A stretch of DNA of 64,000 bases from Ophiodon elongatus. Lineage: Eukaryota > Chordata > Actinopteri > Perciformes > Hexagrammidae. Below, piece by piece: positions 1 to 13,500 of this stretch. The DNA is taken from contig JACSYO010001856.1 of NCBI GenBank assembly GCA_016806645.1, positions 4,085,501-4,149,500 on the forward strand, read 5' to 3'. Both the position numbers and the translations under genes were made by a program. The notes beneath the pieces are model-generated. The model was not told the origin of the DNA. It searched no databases and saw nothing but the letters and a program-made list of their open reading frames with translations. Every line of letters starts with the position of its first letter. Within the stretch, counting starts at the first letter, position 1.

Positions 1-3000
1 CCAGCCACTTCACACAAAAATGACTCCCTTGAGGTGACGCCAACAAAGTCTCTTTATCTCTCCTAAGAAGCTTCCCTCTTGATTTTATCTTTCTTTCCAA
101 TAAGCTGTACACTCCTGTACTGGGACTCCCTCTGTTAAGAACGTTGCTTTTTTTTTTTAAAAAGATACAGTTTCAAATCAATCTGATTGACATTTCTCAT
201 GGTACAGGGCCAGTGAATACAATCATTGCTCCACATTAAAAAAAGTCAAAAATAATGATTCTTAAATGCTCAATACACTAAATGCAGAACTTCACCAGAG
301 GCAAATGCGTGAGAAAGATTGACCAGCATCGAGCTTGTGCACAGTTATTTCTTCACTACTGTTCTTTTGTTCCGAGTCTACAGCATTTATCAGAGTGTAC
401 TACTCTTAAAGTTATTGAATAGAATACAAGCTTGTTCTTTATTTCCCCAAAAACCAGTAAACATCAGCTATTCAAAGATGGTTCCCCTGAGGAAGACACA
501 CAGCTCAGAAAACAAGTGGTAGAAAGTGCAAGTAAATGACAAACAATGGAAGAAAAAAGTAATGCCCCCCCCCCTAAACTCCCCAAGGGAGCATCAAGAG
601 AGTGAGCATGTGCACAGAGAGTAAAGATTTTCCTAAAAGAGAGAGTATTCAAAAACAGCGTTGACATGATGTGAGGTTCATTCTTTAACGGGGTGGAATG
701 AACCCGTATAAAATCTCTTTTGAAATGGAACATTTTACTCAGATCGAGATGTTTCAATCGGGCATTTTTGTTGCGATTGAGCAATTGTTCATATTATTTG
801 TGGATTCAAACGCTCAATGTGACCTCAGCTGGTCAGAGACACTTTTTGAAGCAAATATTTCACTATAAAGCAGGTCACTTAGTTATATGTTGCCCTCTCT
901 TTTAAACATGTTCAACTGAACACATAAAGTGTTTTCATACTGATGATTAAATGGATAAAAGAAGAGCAAATGCTGACCATGCTGTCTCTGCTGACCATTC
1001 TGCTTCAATACGTTTCTTTCTCCTTCCTGCCTGTTTTCTGCTGCGGCAGTGTGTTTGTTTTCTGGTCTTTGTGTAACTCGACTTGGCTGCTGGCCTTCTT
1101 CCAGGACATGTCACTCCCTACAGATGACACCAGGCTTGTGGGCTGAGGTGGATGCAGCCAGGTGGCCAAACATTCAGGGAAGAAGAGCATCTCTGAGACA
1201 GCGGCTTGCTCTGTGATTTGCCAAATGTATTACGGTGGTGTTCGGCATGTGCTCATGCCAACAGCTTATTGTTCACACGGGTCAAACAGGCCGTCCCAGC
1301 CCAGTCAAGTCCCTGCCAGCTGAGCATGCCACATCTACATGAGGCGAGAGATAAGACGAATGACAGGGGAGGTCATTAAGACCGGAACAGCATCGCTGCT
1401 CTCACTCAGCCTGAATATGAATCACGCAGCCAACTTGGATATGTGAATGTGCAGACACATAGGAATCTCAGGAGAGGAAGCCTTTGCCTGTTGCTTTGAC
1501 ACGTCGGTTCTCTCTTTTCTGGCAGGAACCATTGAAATGCAGACCGAGGGGTATGGATAATGGACTGTCCCACAGTGGCACAGCGCTCCACACACTCTGC
1601 CATTCCCTCAGACAGCCACTCCTGCTGTAGTCTGCACTACACATACCCTCTTTTCAACCCCGGGGAGGCACTGGCAAGGAGCCAACCATCACTGTGCGAG
1701 CGACTGAATACGTGCGTGTGTGTGAGTTTTTGTGTGGGAACATAGGAGGCGCTTGCTCGCCAAGAGCTATGCTTATTAATGCCCTACAGACTAAGTGCTC
1801 TCCCTTTTTCTCTCTTTTGCTCTCTCCTCCACTCCTCCCCTGCTCTGCCCATCTCTTTTGCCTTTTGAGTGGTCATTGCTGAGAGAGAGAGAGGGAGGAG
1901 GTGCTGCTGCTGCTGGAGGGAAGTGCTCGAACAAAGCAGAATACGAGAGGAAGTACACTAGTGGGCTTCGACAACGCTGAGCCCTCCCGCTGTCTCCCAG
2001 CTGCCGTCTCTGTTTGATGCTGAGAGCGATCAATATACTAAGCTCAGAGCTACGCCTCGGATTGTCTCACACTACTCTCGCTAGCAACATACACAACCCA
2101 CCAACTTTCACCATACTCAACAACAAAATGGCGGCCAAGCACACCTGGTTACCTCCATTCAGATGCCAATTTCACTCACAAAGTACCACAAATGAGTCTG
2201 CAAGTGCTTTCTCTTTGCGTTGGAAGGATCTCACCAGAATACGCCCTCAGTTTTTAGTCATAGCCTAAATTGTGTTGCACACACACACACGTGTGCACAA
2301 GCGCGAGCGTGCGCGCTGAAGTGCCTCTATAACCTTGTAACTAGTACAAAGAGCCCCAGAATTTCTGTGGCTGCTTTTGTGCTTGGACCTAATGTTATTC
2401 TAATAGTTCAGCTTACACAAGCGCAGGGTGTCATTACTCTATATGAGCCGGTTCTCCGAGTGTGTGCGTTAAGGTGGCTGGGTAACGAGACACCTGGGGT
2501 GAGAAATAAAGAGGCCCATAGCTCCTGTCTGAGAGACGCAGGGCAGAGAGACCAGAGCTAGTTTAAGCATATTTAAGGGCATCATAAAGAGAGCTGGGCC
2601 TCTTCGATCTACTTGATGGATGGCGCAGGCCGAGTCTTGCTGTTGTTGTTTTCCCCAGCCAGACTTCCATCCTATCATGCATCCCCCTCTACGCCGCATC
2701 CATTCATAATTATGTGTTCTTTTCACCATCTCCCTCTCCGTACTTCACTCTCCTTCTACTGGGCACGAATGGCGGCGTGCCACCTTGCCCTCTGAGCACT
2801 CTTGTCTGATTAAGAAGAAGAGGTTTTTGTGGCTATGGCATCTGGCAGGGTCAGTCCACATATGAGAAACAATGCCGTATACATTCTCCAGCGCAGAGCA
2901 AACAGAGAGAGACGCTCCGACTGGACCGCGCTGAAAGAACCACATGAATGCAAACAGACCCGGCACTGCAGAGTGGACCCCCTGAATGAGGGGTCCTGTT

Positions 3001-4180
3001 TGATTTAATCCCAGCAATGCGCCCTGAACCTCACGCACACACAGATTTCACAGGCATTACGCGGGGCTGCTGTTTGCACTGAGGCTATAGCACGACGCAG
3101 AGTGGTAACCCACTGAGGATGCCAAAGGTTTGGATTTTCCCATGATAGCAACCACTCTCACTGGGTAGAGGGTGAGTAACCAGGAAGGAATCTGTCCCCT
3201 TTCAATGGCCACTGAAAGGGAAGCTGTGAAATTGTCCGAAATTTCTGTGTGTGTAAACAGAGGACCGAGGGGGGAACCAGGGACCCTGCCTGGGCCAGAC
3301 TGAACTGCTTCCCCGGACTCTTTCTTTCTACCTCTCTGTCTGTCTGCCCGTCTTTGCCCCTCCTCCCTTTTCACTGCCCACTCCTATCGCAAATTAATTT
3401 TCTTTCTGTCTGTCCCCCTCCCCACTGTGAACAAGTCCCACACTGCGAGGACACAGGAGCCTTTTTGCACGCTATTCTCAGATTGCATTAATTAGTTTTG
3501 AGCTTTTCTTATCGAGAGACAGACGCTAAATACTTCAATAATAAGAAGAGCGCAGACTGTGTCTATACCTCTCAAAAACACGATATTGCCAGGAATAGAG
3601 ACCAAGAGCGGCAGGAGGAGGAAAAGACACCGGTTTACATGTACAGTGTCTATTTTTGTATCCAACTTTATCTGACAAAAGTGTGGGTCTGTTGCTCCGG
3701 TTAAACAATTTGAATCATCTGCTGCTTTGAGTGAGCATGACCACACACAGGAATTTGCCTAAACTTTTTTTGCCGGTTGCTAGGTGACAGCTTCAGCTCC
3801 TGTGAGCACGCTGTGTGAATGAGGAGGGGGTAACTAATGTCCTCACCCAATGACCACGCTCTCAACAGACTGCTCTTGTCCAGTAAAAAAAAAACATTAT
3901 GCTACTTCCTCAATACAATCAAACACGATGCAACGGGCGGGCTGAAAAGCACTAATACTCAACTTGTGCTGTCTGATGTATTACAAAGTGAAGAACAATC
4001 CAATGGCCCTTGAACATGGGAATAGCACATGAAAGTGCAATGAAACTGTGAAAATATCTATTTAAACAAGTCAATAAACATTATTTTCTCATTGTTTTAA
4101 AAACAAAATGGAATTAATTAGCAAGAGCTGCAACATATATTTGACTTGTTTCCACACACACAAATCGAGTGATTTAAGAA
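1..4180. other. Noncoding, start of gene desert
   Basis: No convincing coding exon was found on either strand. The stretch contains a CT-rich block followed directly by GA-rich sequence (about 1800-1920), a short alternating purine-pyrimidine run of CA, CG and TG steps (about 2279-2320), and otherwise mixed unique-looking sequence. Short open frames here have no recognisable domain and no plausible splice-site-bounded coding structure. Confidence 0.7.
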
Positions 4181-4199
4181 AAATCAAAAGGTCCTTTTA

Positions 4200-4892
4200 T
4201 TGGTGGTATAGACCGTTTCAACAGAATTGGATTGCTAGGCAACAGCATGGTCAGTTTACATCATTTACATACACTGCAACAAACAAACCCGAACGTATAA
4301 TGAGAATTATTATACCCTATATGATGGACTCAAAATATCCCACAATGTATTTTTTAAATAGTGTACAACGATGGCCACTAACCCAGGCACTATATACCAT
4401 CATGCATTGGGCTGAAGGGAAAATGGCAGATGGATAAGAGGAGAGAGAGAGAGCAGCGCAATTAAGACAAATCCATGAGCTGTGGTGTGAAAAATAATCT
4501 ATTTAATGTGAGCAGAGCAGCGCAACACAACACAAATACAACACAAAGTACCTTGTATTTTACAATAAAAGGCCTAGACATATACACTGCTTACCAAGTG
4601 ATGCAGTACAGTGCCAAGAGCATTTGGCTAAGCGGTAACTACACAAAATAGCTTACAATATATATTTATCACATAAATGCTGGTTGGTAATTATTATGGA
4701 TGGTCTATCAGCATATGTTGATCTGGCACGTTTTAATTGACGAAATTAAAAGCGCAGAGAAAATGACCCAAGTAGTGTCTGAAAGTGTTTTGTTGTTTTA
4801 TTTTGCCAATGAGCTCACTATATGAACCTCTATATAGTCGTACATAGAACTCCCTGGTTAGTGAGTGTGGAGTAGTGAATGGTTTTGGACAT
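4200..4892. repeat. Degenerate interspersed repeat, probably a nonautonomous DNA transposon
   Basis: The stretch resembles, from memory, a common percomorph repeat. Its features are a block near 4326-4410 with a GGACTCAAAATATCCCACAA-like start and the phrase CAACGATGGCCACTA, AT-rich middle sequence, and an end near 4810-4890 with CACTATATGAACCTCTATAT and AGTGAATGGTTTTGGACA. The phrase GGAC...CCCA(C/T)AATG at one end and TTTTGGACA at the other may be the remains of inverted termini. No transposase frame is present. Exact borders are uncertain, and the family needs a repeat-library search. Confidence 0.5.
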
Positions 4893-5023
4893 ATTTGTAA
4901 TGTTTACGTTTACAACTGTGAGAAGGTCTACAACAGAGATTTGCCTCTCTATGCTGTTTCAGATACTTCAGAAACAATTTCCACAATTAGTAGAATTAAC
5001 AGAATTATCATTTATTTTTTTAG

Positions 5024-5354
5024 TATAGACTGTTTATAAGAGGTGGATGTAGTCCCGTCATGTCACCCATTTGTTTGTGAACTAAAGTTTTGAAAGCTTG
5101 AGTTCGGCATCTTGGTTTTGGGAACCAGAAGTGACGCTAGAGGAATAAGACATTTTTAGGCAATTCAAAATGTTACAATTAACTTTCATGAACTGAAAAC
5201 ACAATGTTACTGGGGAAAAGGTTTAGACGTAAACACAGAAAACACCCGGGCCCGACAACGCCGTGGAAGCAACCTGTCAATCACAAGGTAGCCACGCCCT
5301 GGAGCATACGCCGCTTTATCGTCTATGTCGCTCTAAATGGGACCATAATTTACA
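5024..5354. repeat. Degenerate teleost interspersed repeat (MITE-like)
   Basis: It starts with TATAGACTGTTTATAAGAGG and contains, in order, ATGTCACCCAT, CATCTTGGTTTTGGGAACCA, CCAGAAGTGACG, CCTGTCAATCACAAGGTAGC, CACGCCCT and AAATGGGACCATAATTTAC. I recognise this order of phrases as a widespread fish repeat, usually seen as a nonautonomous DNA-type element. This copy is diverged and seems truncated after the ACCATAATTTAC phrase. It has no coding capacity. Confidence 0.6.
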
Positions 5355-8300
5355 AAACCCGAGGTTGCTGCCTTTTAAGAGAACATGAGAGTTCACATTT
5401 TCTGATGGGGAGGAGCAGAGAAACAGAGAGGAGCACATAATGGTCATTTCTTTTGACAGGATGCAGTCTGTGAACTGAGGTTCGGTTATACGACTTGGCA
5501 CTGTACTGCCAGAATGCCTCTCCTCAATGACAAGATTTGGTTCCTCACACACACAAACAAACACACATGCATGCACATACGGTCCTTGTACACACATACT
5601 GCTGACATACACAGGCTGCCAAAGAAACTCCAAGAACTAAAAACAACTGGATGTCAGTGAGAGGAATAAAAATACTTCCCAGTCAGTGTGGCCGGCTATA
5701 TGTCTGCTATCAGACTGCCTCTGCAAAACCTTCCTCATTTATATTCCTGACAGACCTGGTGTTTCGCCCATTTGCTTAAAAACATACATTTGTGTCAAAT
5801 GAAAGACACTGTAATCAATCTCCCTGCCAATGTCAGAGTCAATGGCGAAACCATCCAGTGCCTCTTTTAAACTCTGCTATTTACCATCAGAAAAAGGGGC
5901 CGCTAAATAACTGCCTCATAATTTGGAGCACGGCAAGGCGCCCCACTGCTCAGTTTACTCCCTTTAAATGCATTTAATTCATCTTAACGGAATAAATATG
6001 GCAGGGAATACGATAAATGACTGAAGAACTAGGTCTGTGCTCCACAGCTAAATCATATTTTAGTGCACTTACAATACCTCTAAAAGCCTGGGTGATATGT
6101 CCTCACAGCGAGAGTGATGGCTCGCGGGACTGTGGGGTAGAAAGAACAGCTTGAGACTGCTCGTTACAAACCTTTAAACCAACCTAAAATACCAGATGCT
6201 CACGCTAAAATGCTCCTTCAAAGTGCTTCTGCCATCACTTTTTTTCTGAGCAAATGCTCAGAAGCCTGTGTCTGAGAAATGTAATATCCATATTCCTACG
6301 TTAAATGTACATTCAAAATGCAGTAAATGCATTTCAGATTCCGCACACTGAATGCACAGCATTTCCAAATATATTGAAACCCTGCACATTTGTCTGTTTC
6401 AGGACATGAAGACAAAAGAGTTTTTAAATTGACGAGCAGAAAGAGACATAAAAACGCTCCTGGAATTCTCATCTTCTCAGTCTCACTGAGATGAAAGCGT
6501 AACAGTTTGTCTGCTGTCCATTCCTCCCGTTTATTTTTGTCAACTACAACTTGTCCGGGCCTTGTGCCAATAATCTTTAATTTTAATGGCTTAACTTAGC
6601 TGAGTGTGTACTATGTAAATTTCAAGATGTTCTTGTTCCACATATTAGATTTTCACCATATTTCTTTACCTGTGACTGCAGCGGAAATGGCACATGATAA
6701 ATGATAAATCTTAATATCTATTGCTACATTGCATTATTTTTGGGTCAGAACTGTCCCCATACCACGTTTTCCATGTTTTTCAGGGATGTACAATGCCAAC
6801 ATTTTTTCTGGTGAGTGGGTTGCAAATGAACAGTTAATAATATAGTGTAAGTGTCTCATTTAATAGTATTGGCACCATTAACTTGCCCTTTTGGGCTATC
6901 TTAGTCTGCAAGTCATAGTAGATCAAAACAAATCATATTTGGAGTAAATATTTGAACTAGCCATGTCTTCACTGCAGTCTCTTTCAATTTCTTGAAGATG
7001 ATTTTGACACTTTCTTTTGGTAAAAAATTAGAAACTGGTGTACACATTACTAATGGGCTAATGATGGAGCTTAACTATTCATTAAGTAATGTTGAAGTGA
7101 GTGTCATTAAAAAATCTCTTCAAATTCATATTATTAGTCATTTGTCAGTTCATTTAAAAAAGATTATAATCCCCGAGGGAACTGTGGATTTCTGAAGAGC
7201 AGGGTTTAATGAAGCCTCAATCATTTTGTGACCATCACAACATGGTTCTTTATGTCCTTTCCATTGTTATGCCTAATTTATACTTCTGCTGACAAGCCTG
7301 CGCAGAGCTTTCAGGGAGCCAGAGAAATGTTTTTTGCGGAGCTCGCAGGGAGCCGCAGAGACGCGTCGGGCCCCAAAATGTGTCTGGACACGTGTTTGGT
7401 CGGCCGTCAGAGCCGTGAGGTGGGATTTATGGACAAGTATCTTACATCCCGTTCCAACAACAACAACAACAACAACAACAACCGTATTAATTCTAGGCAC
7501 AGGGGCTCCTCCTCGTCATCCAACTCTTCTATCATTTCCTTTCCCAGCAATGGAGTTATGTTGGGCCAAATTTATATGAAACTATTGTATCACGCCTATC
7601 ACATTGATCAAAGACCGTCTGACAAAGGATTTGAAGTCCAAATCAAAAAGAAATGACATGCCACGCACAATCCGACGCAGTACTACCAAACGTATGACCG
7701 ACGAGCACGAGAGGTGCCCGCACAGTACACAATATATGTATATAATATAAATCTTGCATATGGATATGTTGATACTGCATTTGTAAAGACATGTGAACCC
7801 ATGATACTTGCTTGTTGTTAGTTTAAGTGTCATTGTCAGCGGTGCTTACAGGGTTTGTTAGTATCATCCTAACTTCTGATTTGGTTGTTTAATGCTCTGA
7901 TCATCCTACATTTCCTCACTGAAACTTGTCCTCTGAGGGCTAGTACGGTGGCCACATCAGCATGACTTTAATCCAGACTCCTCTAACTTCTGATATGCTT
8001 ATTTTCCCCTCTCCTATCTAAAGAGTTGCTCTCTATAACAACATTTTTTTTTAAAGCGGGCATTAAGAAGCTTAGCAGCGGCAGTGCTTTAGTAGCCAAA
8101 AGGTCACTTTTGCAAATTGGGTTCATTAATCTTCTAGTGTATGGCAGCCCCAATGGGACACTCTTCATACACAGACGCAGATTAAAATGGGGAGAGCGCT
8201 CTTAGATTAGCCTGGAAAAAGAAACTCTTGGAATGATAAAGACTCTTCAGACGAAGTTGAGACGTAGCTCTTTAAAGTCAGATTGCCAGTTTCACTCATA

Positions 8301-8728
8301 TCAGAGAGAGAGAGAGAGCGTGCGCTGCACAGTGGTACGAGAGGGGGATTTATGAGCCTGGAGTGGAGTTTGACTGAGCTATGATTATACCATCACAGAT
8401 GATTATAGTTAGGCATTCCTCTGACCCAGTGCATGACAGAATCCCTCACTTTCCTCTCTCTCAAGATCTCTGGGTGTGTGCCAATCCTCCCATGGCAATA
8501 AAACACCTGCTCAAGCAACAAGGAGTGATATGAGCCCCTAGCTGGTACTGCATAGTAGAGGTAGGGATATCTGATAACAGACCTATGGGCTGCAGAGACA
8601 GTGCCAGGCCTGTATGTATTACCTCGGGCACAATGACATCACTCTGCTGAAATACAAACCAAGAGAACAAAAATAAATACAAAATAATGGACACCAGAAT
8701 CCAGTAATACTTATATAGGAGGCCCGAG
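5355..8728. other. Noncoding, no gene seen
   Basis: This is mixed, mostly AT-rich noncoding sequence. The segment around 5880-6000 (AT-rich with TTTAAATGCATTTAATTC) looks like the type of sequence found in conserved noncoding elements, but conservation cannot be judged here. A 142-residue open frame at 7228-7656 is mostly composed of a CAA-repeat-encoded Asn run and a Ser-rich tail and is not considered a gene. The phrase TTATGCCTAATTTATACTTCTGC near 7268 resembles the terminus of a fish DNA-transposon family, but no matching second end was seen. Confidence 0.6.
7455..7482. repeat. (CAA)n microsatellite
   Basis: About nine tandem CAA units. They encode an Asn run on the plus strand and a Val run on the minus strand, and this explains the open frames overlapping it. 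Confidence 0.95.
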
Positions 8729-9270
8729 CAATGGTTCCCAGCTTTTTTTGTCTGAGGCACCCCAAAATTCCCATCAGATTAGCTCAAGTACCCCTTCATT
8801 ATACCCCCACCCTTCATGTTCCAACTGTGTTCATTTCAATTGATTTAAAGTGGATGTTAAGTGAACTACATCAAACTGTACACACAGTGTATATACATCT
8901 ATATATCTATCTATATATCAAGAGAGAGGGAGAGAGAGAGGGAGAGAGAGAGAGAGAGAGAGAGATTTATTTAACACTTTTGTCATTATTTACATTGGTT
9001 TGGTCAAGTTTGCATTCCTACTGTTGTGGTGGGGTGGTTGTTTTGTGTTTTTTGTGTGTTTTGGTTTTTTTTTTTGTTTTGGGTTTTTTTGTTGCATTTA
9101 TCCAGCTATGTCAAGTATTTATCCATTACTTACTTATATATTTATAACTTGTATTTCAGTTGTTTATAAATTACTTTAAACTAGTTGAAAGCTACCAGCT
9201 ACTCCACAACCGTTCCACATGCACCCTGGCAACAAGTACCCCTGTCCGGAGATCCCTGGGATCCAATATG
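8729..9270. repeat. Degenerate interspersed repeat with hAT-like ends
   Basis: It begins CAATGGTTCCCAGCTTTTTT followed by GTCTGAGGCACCCC and AAGTACCCC, phrases I recognise from a common percomorph element whose ends read CAGTGGTTCCCAA. The right side (about 9230-9268) has AAGTACCCCTGTCCGG and then GATCCCTGGGATCC, which looks like the complementary end. The interior holds the (GA)n tract and a G/T-rich tract. No transposase is visible. Family and borders are from memory and should be checked against a repeat library. Confidence 0.5.
8921..8965. repeat. (GA)n microsatellite
   Basis: Nearly pure GA repeat with GGGA interruptions, lying inside the 8.7-9.3 kb repeat and preceded by a TATC/TATA-rich run. 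Confidence 0.95.
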
Positions 9271-10051
9271 GACAAACCCACTGGCCAGCACTTTGTCATC
9301 GCGCTAGAAAATAAGATTAGTAAAGACGCCATTCGCTTTTTCATTGTTCTCATAAATCTAATCCAACTCCATTAAACGTTTACAATACAATAAAAGTGCA
9401 GCACATTATCATAACATCATAATGACTACACTGAGTAGCTCAGAATCTAAGGATGCCTGTGTCCATACTTTCAGCATGGTAATCACTGTCTTGACCCCAA
9501 AGCCCAGTCAGGCGAATGGCAATGAATGGCTGTGTAAATTAGATCTTGACCCACTAATAAACTTAATCAAAATTTCATTTATCCATTTTGTTTTGACAAA
9601 CCCTCCTCGTAGTCCAGATGGCGTTGTGTGTTTTCAGTCTCTGTTCTGCAATCATGATGCTTATTAATAATGTATGTCTCATAAATGACTTATCAGCTCC
9701 TTCTCCATTCGTCTTTTCTCTCAGTTCCTTCCCTCTATGTTATGGTCCCATGCACGCTACGGATGGCTGGCATTGGTCCACTAAGCCAATGAAAATGCAT
9801 GACTGTTCTACGGCTGTAGAGTTCCAGCTTGGTGACAAATGGTTTGTTTTCTTTCTTGTGGTAATGCTTTTGTGAGACTGACTATCGTCGAGACGCCTGG
9901 ATTTTATGTGAAGCCACATTTAAGATAGTCAGCTAATGTGTTTTCTGTGCACAAAACAAAACACAGGGGATTCAGGCAATGACAAAGACGTCATCACTCA
10001 CATATTCAATTCAAAATTAAATTCAAGGCAAGCAAGCGTGCAAACACGCAA

Positions 10052-10056
10052 ACACA

Positions 10057-10114
<58 letters not shown>
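10052..10114. repeat. (CA)n microsatellite
   Basis: About 30 CA units with a single CATA interruption. Confidence 0.97.
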
Positions 10115-10118
<4 letters not shown>

Positions 10119-10393
10119 ATAGAAAATACCACAACAGATTTGTTCAATACACATAGACCAGACAGTGTGAAGGATCAAAAGGTGCAAGTCCATTTATTAG
10201 GCTATACACAAGGTACATTGACCCTTTCTTGTACTGTGGATGTTCACGAGTCTCATGGCTTCTTGAATAAATCCTATTTGTTCTGCATACGAGCGATCTC
10301 AAACGCATTACTGATGGCAGCAGCTTAAAGTAGTCATGGAGGACATGTGTGGGGTCCTGTGGGCTTTTTGGAGAACATGCTCTGTATTAAAGG

Positions 10394-10500
10394 GGCAATA
10401 TACGAGACCGGGAGCATTTCAATTGCTGCTCAGCGGCTCTCAACATGAGTACGCCTGAGCCGGCGGCTTGCAGCTAACAGTTGCTAACAGTGATGTCACA
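10394..10500. repeat. Possible interspersed repeat fragment
   Basis: The segment has GGGGCAATATACGAGAC, GAGCCGGCGGC and two GCTAACAG phrases close to TGATGTCAC. Runs of GCTAAC/GCTAGC near TGACGTCAC are common in fish repeats. This is recognition by composition only; no family is named. Confidence 0.3.
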
Positions 10501-13500
10501 ATACCTTTACATAGCAAATAGTTGTTTGCTGCTATATTATGCTCGGAATATCACATTCATTACTTTTAAGTTGATCTAGAGAATGTTGTGTTTTGCCCAT
10601 GATTTCAGAACTGAGGTCAACAACACCTTGCAGTCAGTTCTTGTCCTTTTGGCAAATGGATTTAAACCAGCAAAAGGTTTACGTGGGCAGTACAAAATGA
10701 AAATCCTTCTGACCTAAATATCGCCATGAAGGAGAACTTTAAAGGCTCTAATGAAACTAAAGTCATAAAGACTTCCAGTAATGACCAGTGAGGATGCAGA
10801 TGGGATTTGATGCTGCTCACATACACACAAACACACTTGCAGTCAGAATTCGTATTTCATATTCTATCCACTGGGTGTGTAATGACGCCCGTTATTAAAA
10901 CGGGTAATTGTCTTACAGTGGGGCTGCGTTATTGGATCTGGGGGCAGTTCTGCAGACACAATTGGAGGCAACTGGATGTAAAGTCGCTGAGCAGTGAAAT
11001 GGGGAGCAGGGCTGAGCAGACACACAGAAGATGGTATCAGCATCAAAGGGAGATGCTGGCATTGTGCTGTCTGACCCTTGTGAATGGCATTCAGCCCACC
11101 TGTTACCCTATCCCCTCTGGGACTCTCACTCAGCCTGTCCCCTAGCCTCCAGGAACCAGACACTCGGTGCATGTGATTACAGTTTCTCTGGCGGAGGTCC
11201 GCAACAGATCATATCCGTACAAAGGCATAAAGATAAATAGTTAATCCTCTCTCTCTTGTTGTAAGACCTACTCAAAGTACAGGTCATTATTCACTGGGGA
11301 AGAAAATGCTCGTCTTCTTCTTCTCACAGACACATTTAAGTCTTCAGGATATTTTTTTCTGCTAGTTGACTGCTGAGGATATCTAAAGGATAATATATCC
11401 CCCCGCTTATGCCACTGCTTTCTACTCAATTCTCCAGTCTGTCTGCCAGATTTGCCATTAGGCTGCTGTCTGTGCACATATCTGCAATACTTATCCCTGT
11501 GTTCCACATCTCGGCTCAGACTGAGCATTCCTTTATTTAAAACAAAGCAGCGTAAACAAGGGAAGAAAATATGGTGTTTAGTTATGAAAGGAATGGCAAT
11601 GTGTACCTTACCCAAGAACTGTAGTACAAACACATTCATAAGCTCTCCTTCATACATAAAAATCAGCCCACGGTTTTCTAAGTGCACCGTAAAATTAAGA
11701 CAACACAATTAACAAGCAGCATAAAGACAAACAAAAATGTATGACGAACCTAAATTAACATACAACATTTAAACAATTACATACAATGGAGATTGATGCA
11801 AATTAGAAGTCAGCCACGTGAAAATATTCAAGATCAAAATGACAGTAAAGATTTAAGCATCGTAATCAGGCAGTTTAGATCAAATTACAGGATAATGTGT
11901 GTTGCAGGTAATGGCACTCACCCTGAAAGGGGGTAACTACAGGGTAAATCAGTGAATAAATGAATAAAACACGTTCTAAAATGGAGCAGCTCTACCATAA
12001 ACCAAAGAATTGTTGCTGTGATAAACAGGGCTGTGATTTATAAGCATACTCTTATCTGCGATGCTCTGTAGCAATATTTCATATAATGATTGCATACTTT
12101 ATTGAATTTTGAGTTGCTGCCCAGCCAATGCACAGGTAGACTAGGTACATTAATTAGTTAAACCTAATATGTTACTTTGTGAATGAATGCTAGAGGCAAC
12201 AACTTATCTAACTTGAACAAATATGGAAATTGTTTAAATTGCAACACACTGTCTGCAACTGAAAACATGTACCATATCTGTGTGATGATAAAGATGTTTC
12301 ATAGTTGCCACATGGCCAATTAAGTGAACTGATCATGCTTTATGATGGCAGACTATCTAAGACCAATCCGAGTTTTCTTTTTATGATTACTGTTGTGAAG
12401 CCAAAGGTTATGAAATGTACCATGTTGACGAGGACCTCAATGGTGGTCAGGGGAAAAAACTAAAAGGAAGCAAAGCGTGGAAGGGTGATGATAAATACAC
12501 CATTTGTAACTAAATGGCAATGACCCTGGATGCAGGTCAAAAATCAGAAGTCAAATTCAGATGTGGCCTTTCGTTGACTACTTGGTTCAACGACAACAAA
12601 CCAATCCTCCTTTACTGCGTCATTGAACTCTTGTTTAACATTGGCCCCACAAACAACATTAATCTAGTTCCTGTCCAGCTGTGCACAGTGGGACTCTGAG
12701 ATGGCAGGAGATGAAGGAGGCGGACTTCGACGGTCCCAGTACCCTGCGGTCGGCACTCTAGCCAGCCAGCTGGTGTCATTGGAGCTTTCCTGACTTGGAC
12801 CGCAAAGGTGATTGCTCAGTAGGGGCCGGGGTTTGGGATAATAGTTCAGTGTCTTAAAAAACAGCCCTTTTCTGGAGTCATTTTATCAGCAGGGTGCTTT
12901 CAGGAACCGAACGTGGACACATATTTACGGGACCAATTCTCATATAGCTCAAAATCACACACACCCACAGAAAAAACTACCTCAATAGCTATACCTGACC
13001 TTTCTAATTAGACCCATCATGATAGCGCTAGGAGTCTAGGAGGAAAGTAGTTCAGTGGAGAGCCTGATAGCGTCACATTCTCACTTTTGTGAGGACACGG
13101 GGCAGAAAACCATTATATGCCTGTCTAGGTCTGGCCGGCAGACACTTTTGCAACAGCACTCTCTTCCACAAGTGTGAAAGCATCTTGGCCCAGAAGTATA
13201 AAAAAAAAAAACACATAATCCAACACCAGTGAAATTTCAGAACTTATAACCAGAAAAAGCATTTCATTTTTTGTGATGGAAAAAAACCTCTGTGTGGATT
13301 AGCCGCGTACGCTCGTGAAGTTAAGCAAGCAGTGTAAAAACACCATGCTGTGCTTTGCTGAAGTACAGTGGCACACTTCTTCTAGTATTTACATAGCAAC
13401 TGGAAAAGTCAAGCTATTTCCTCCTTTGCCAGACCAAAGGCAGAAAGGACAGAATAAACAGGCCTTTCAGCCCATCCTGTGGGAATTGATATCCTTTTAC

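Noticed and set aside
176..192. Short palindrome TCAATC-T-GATTGA with PBX-like half sites
   Set aside because: Only a 6-bp stem, expected by chance several times in 64 kb.
7228..7656. 142-residue open frame with an Asn run and Ser-rich tail
   Set aside because: Most of its length is made by the (CAA)n repeat and low-complexity sequence; no domain, no conserved motif, no splice context.
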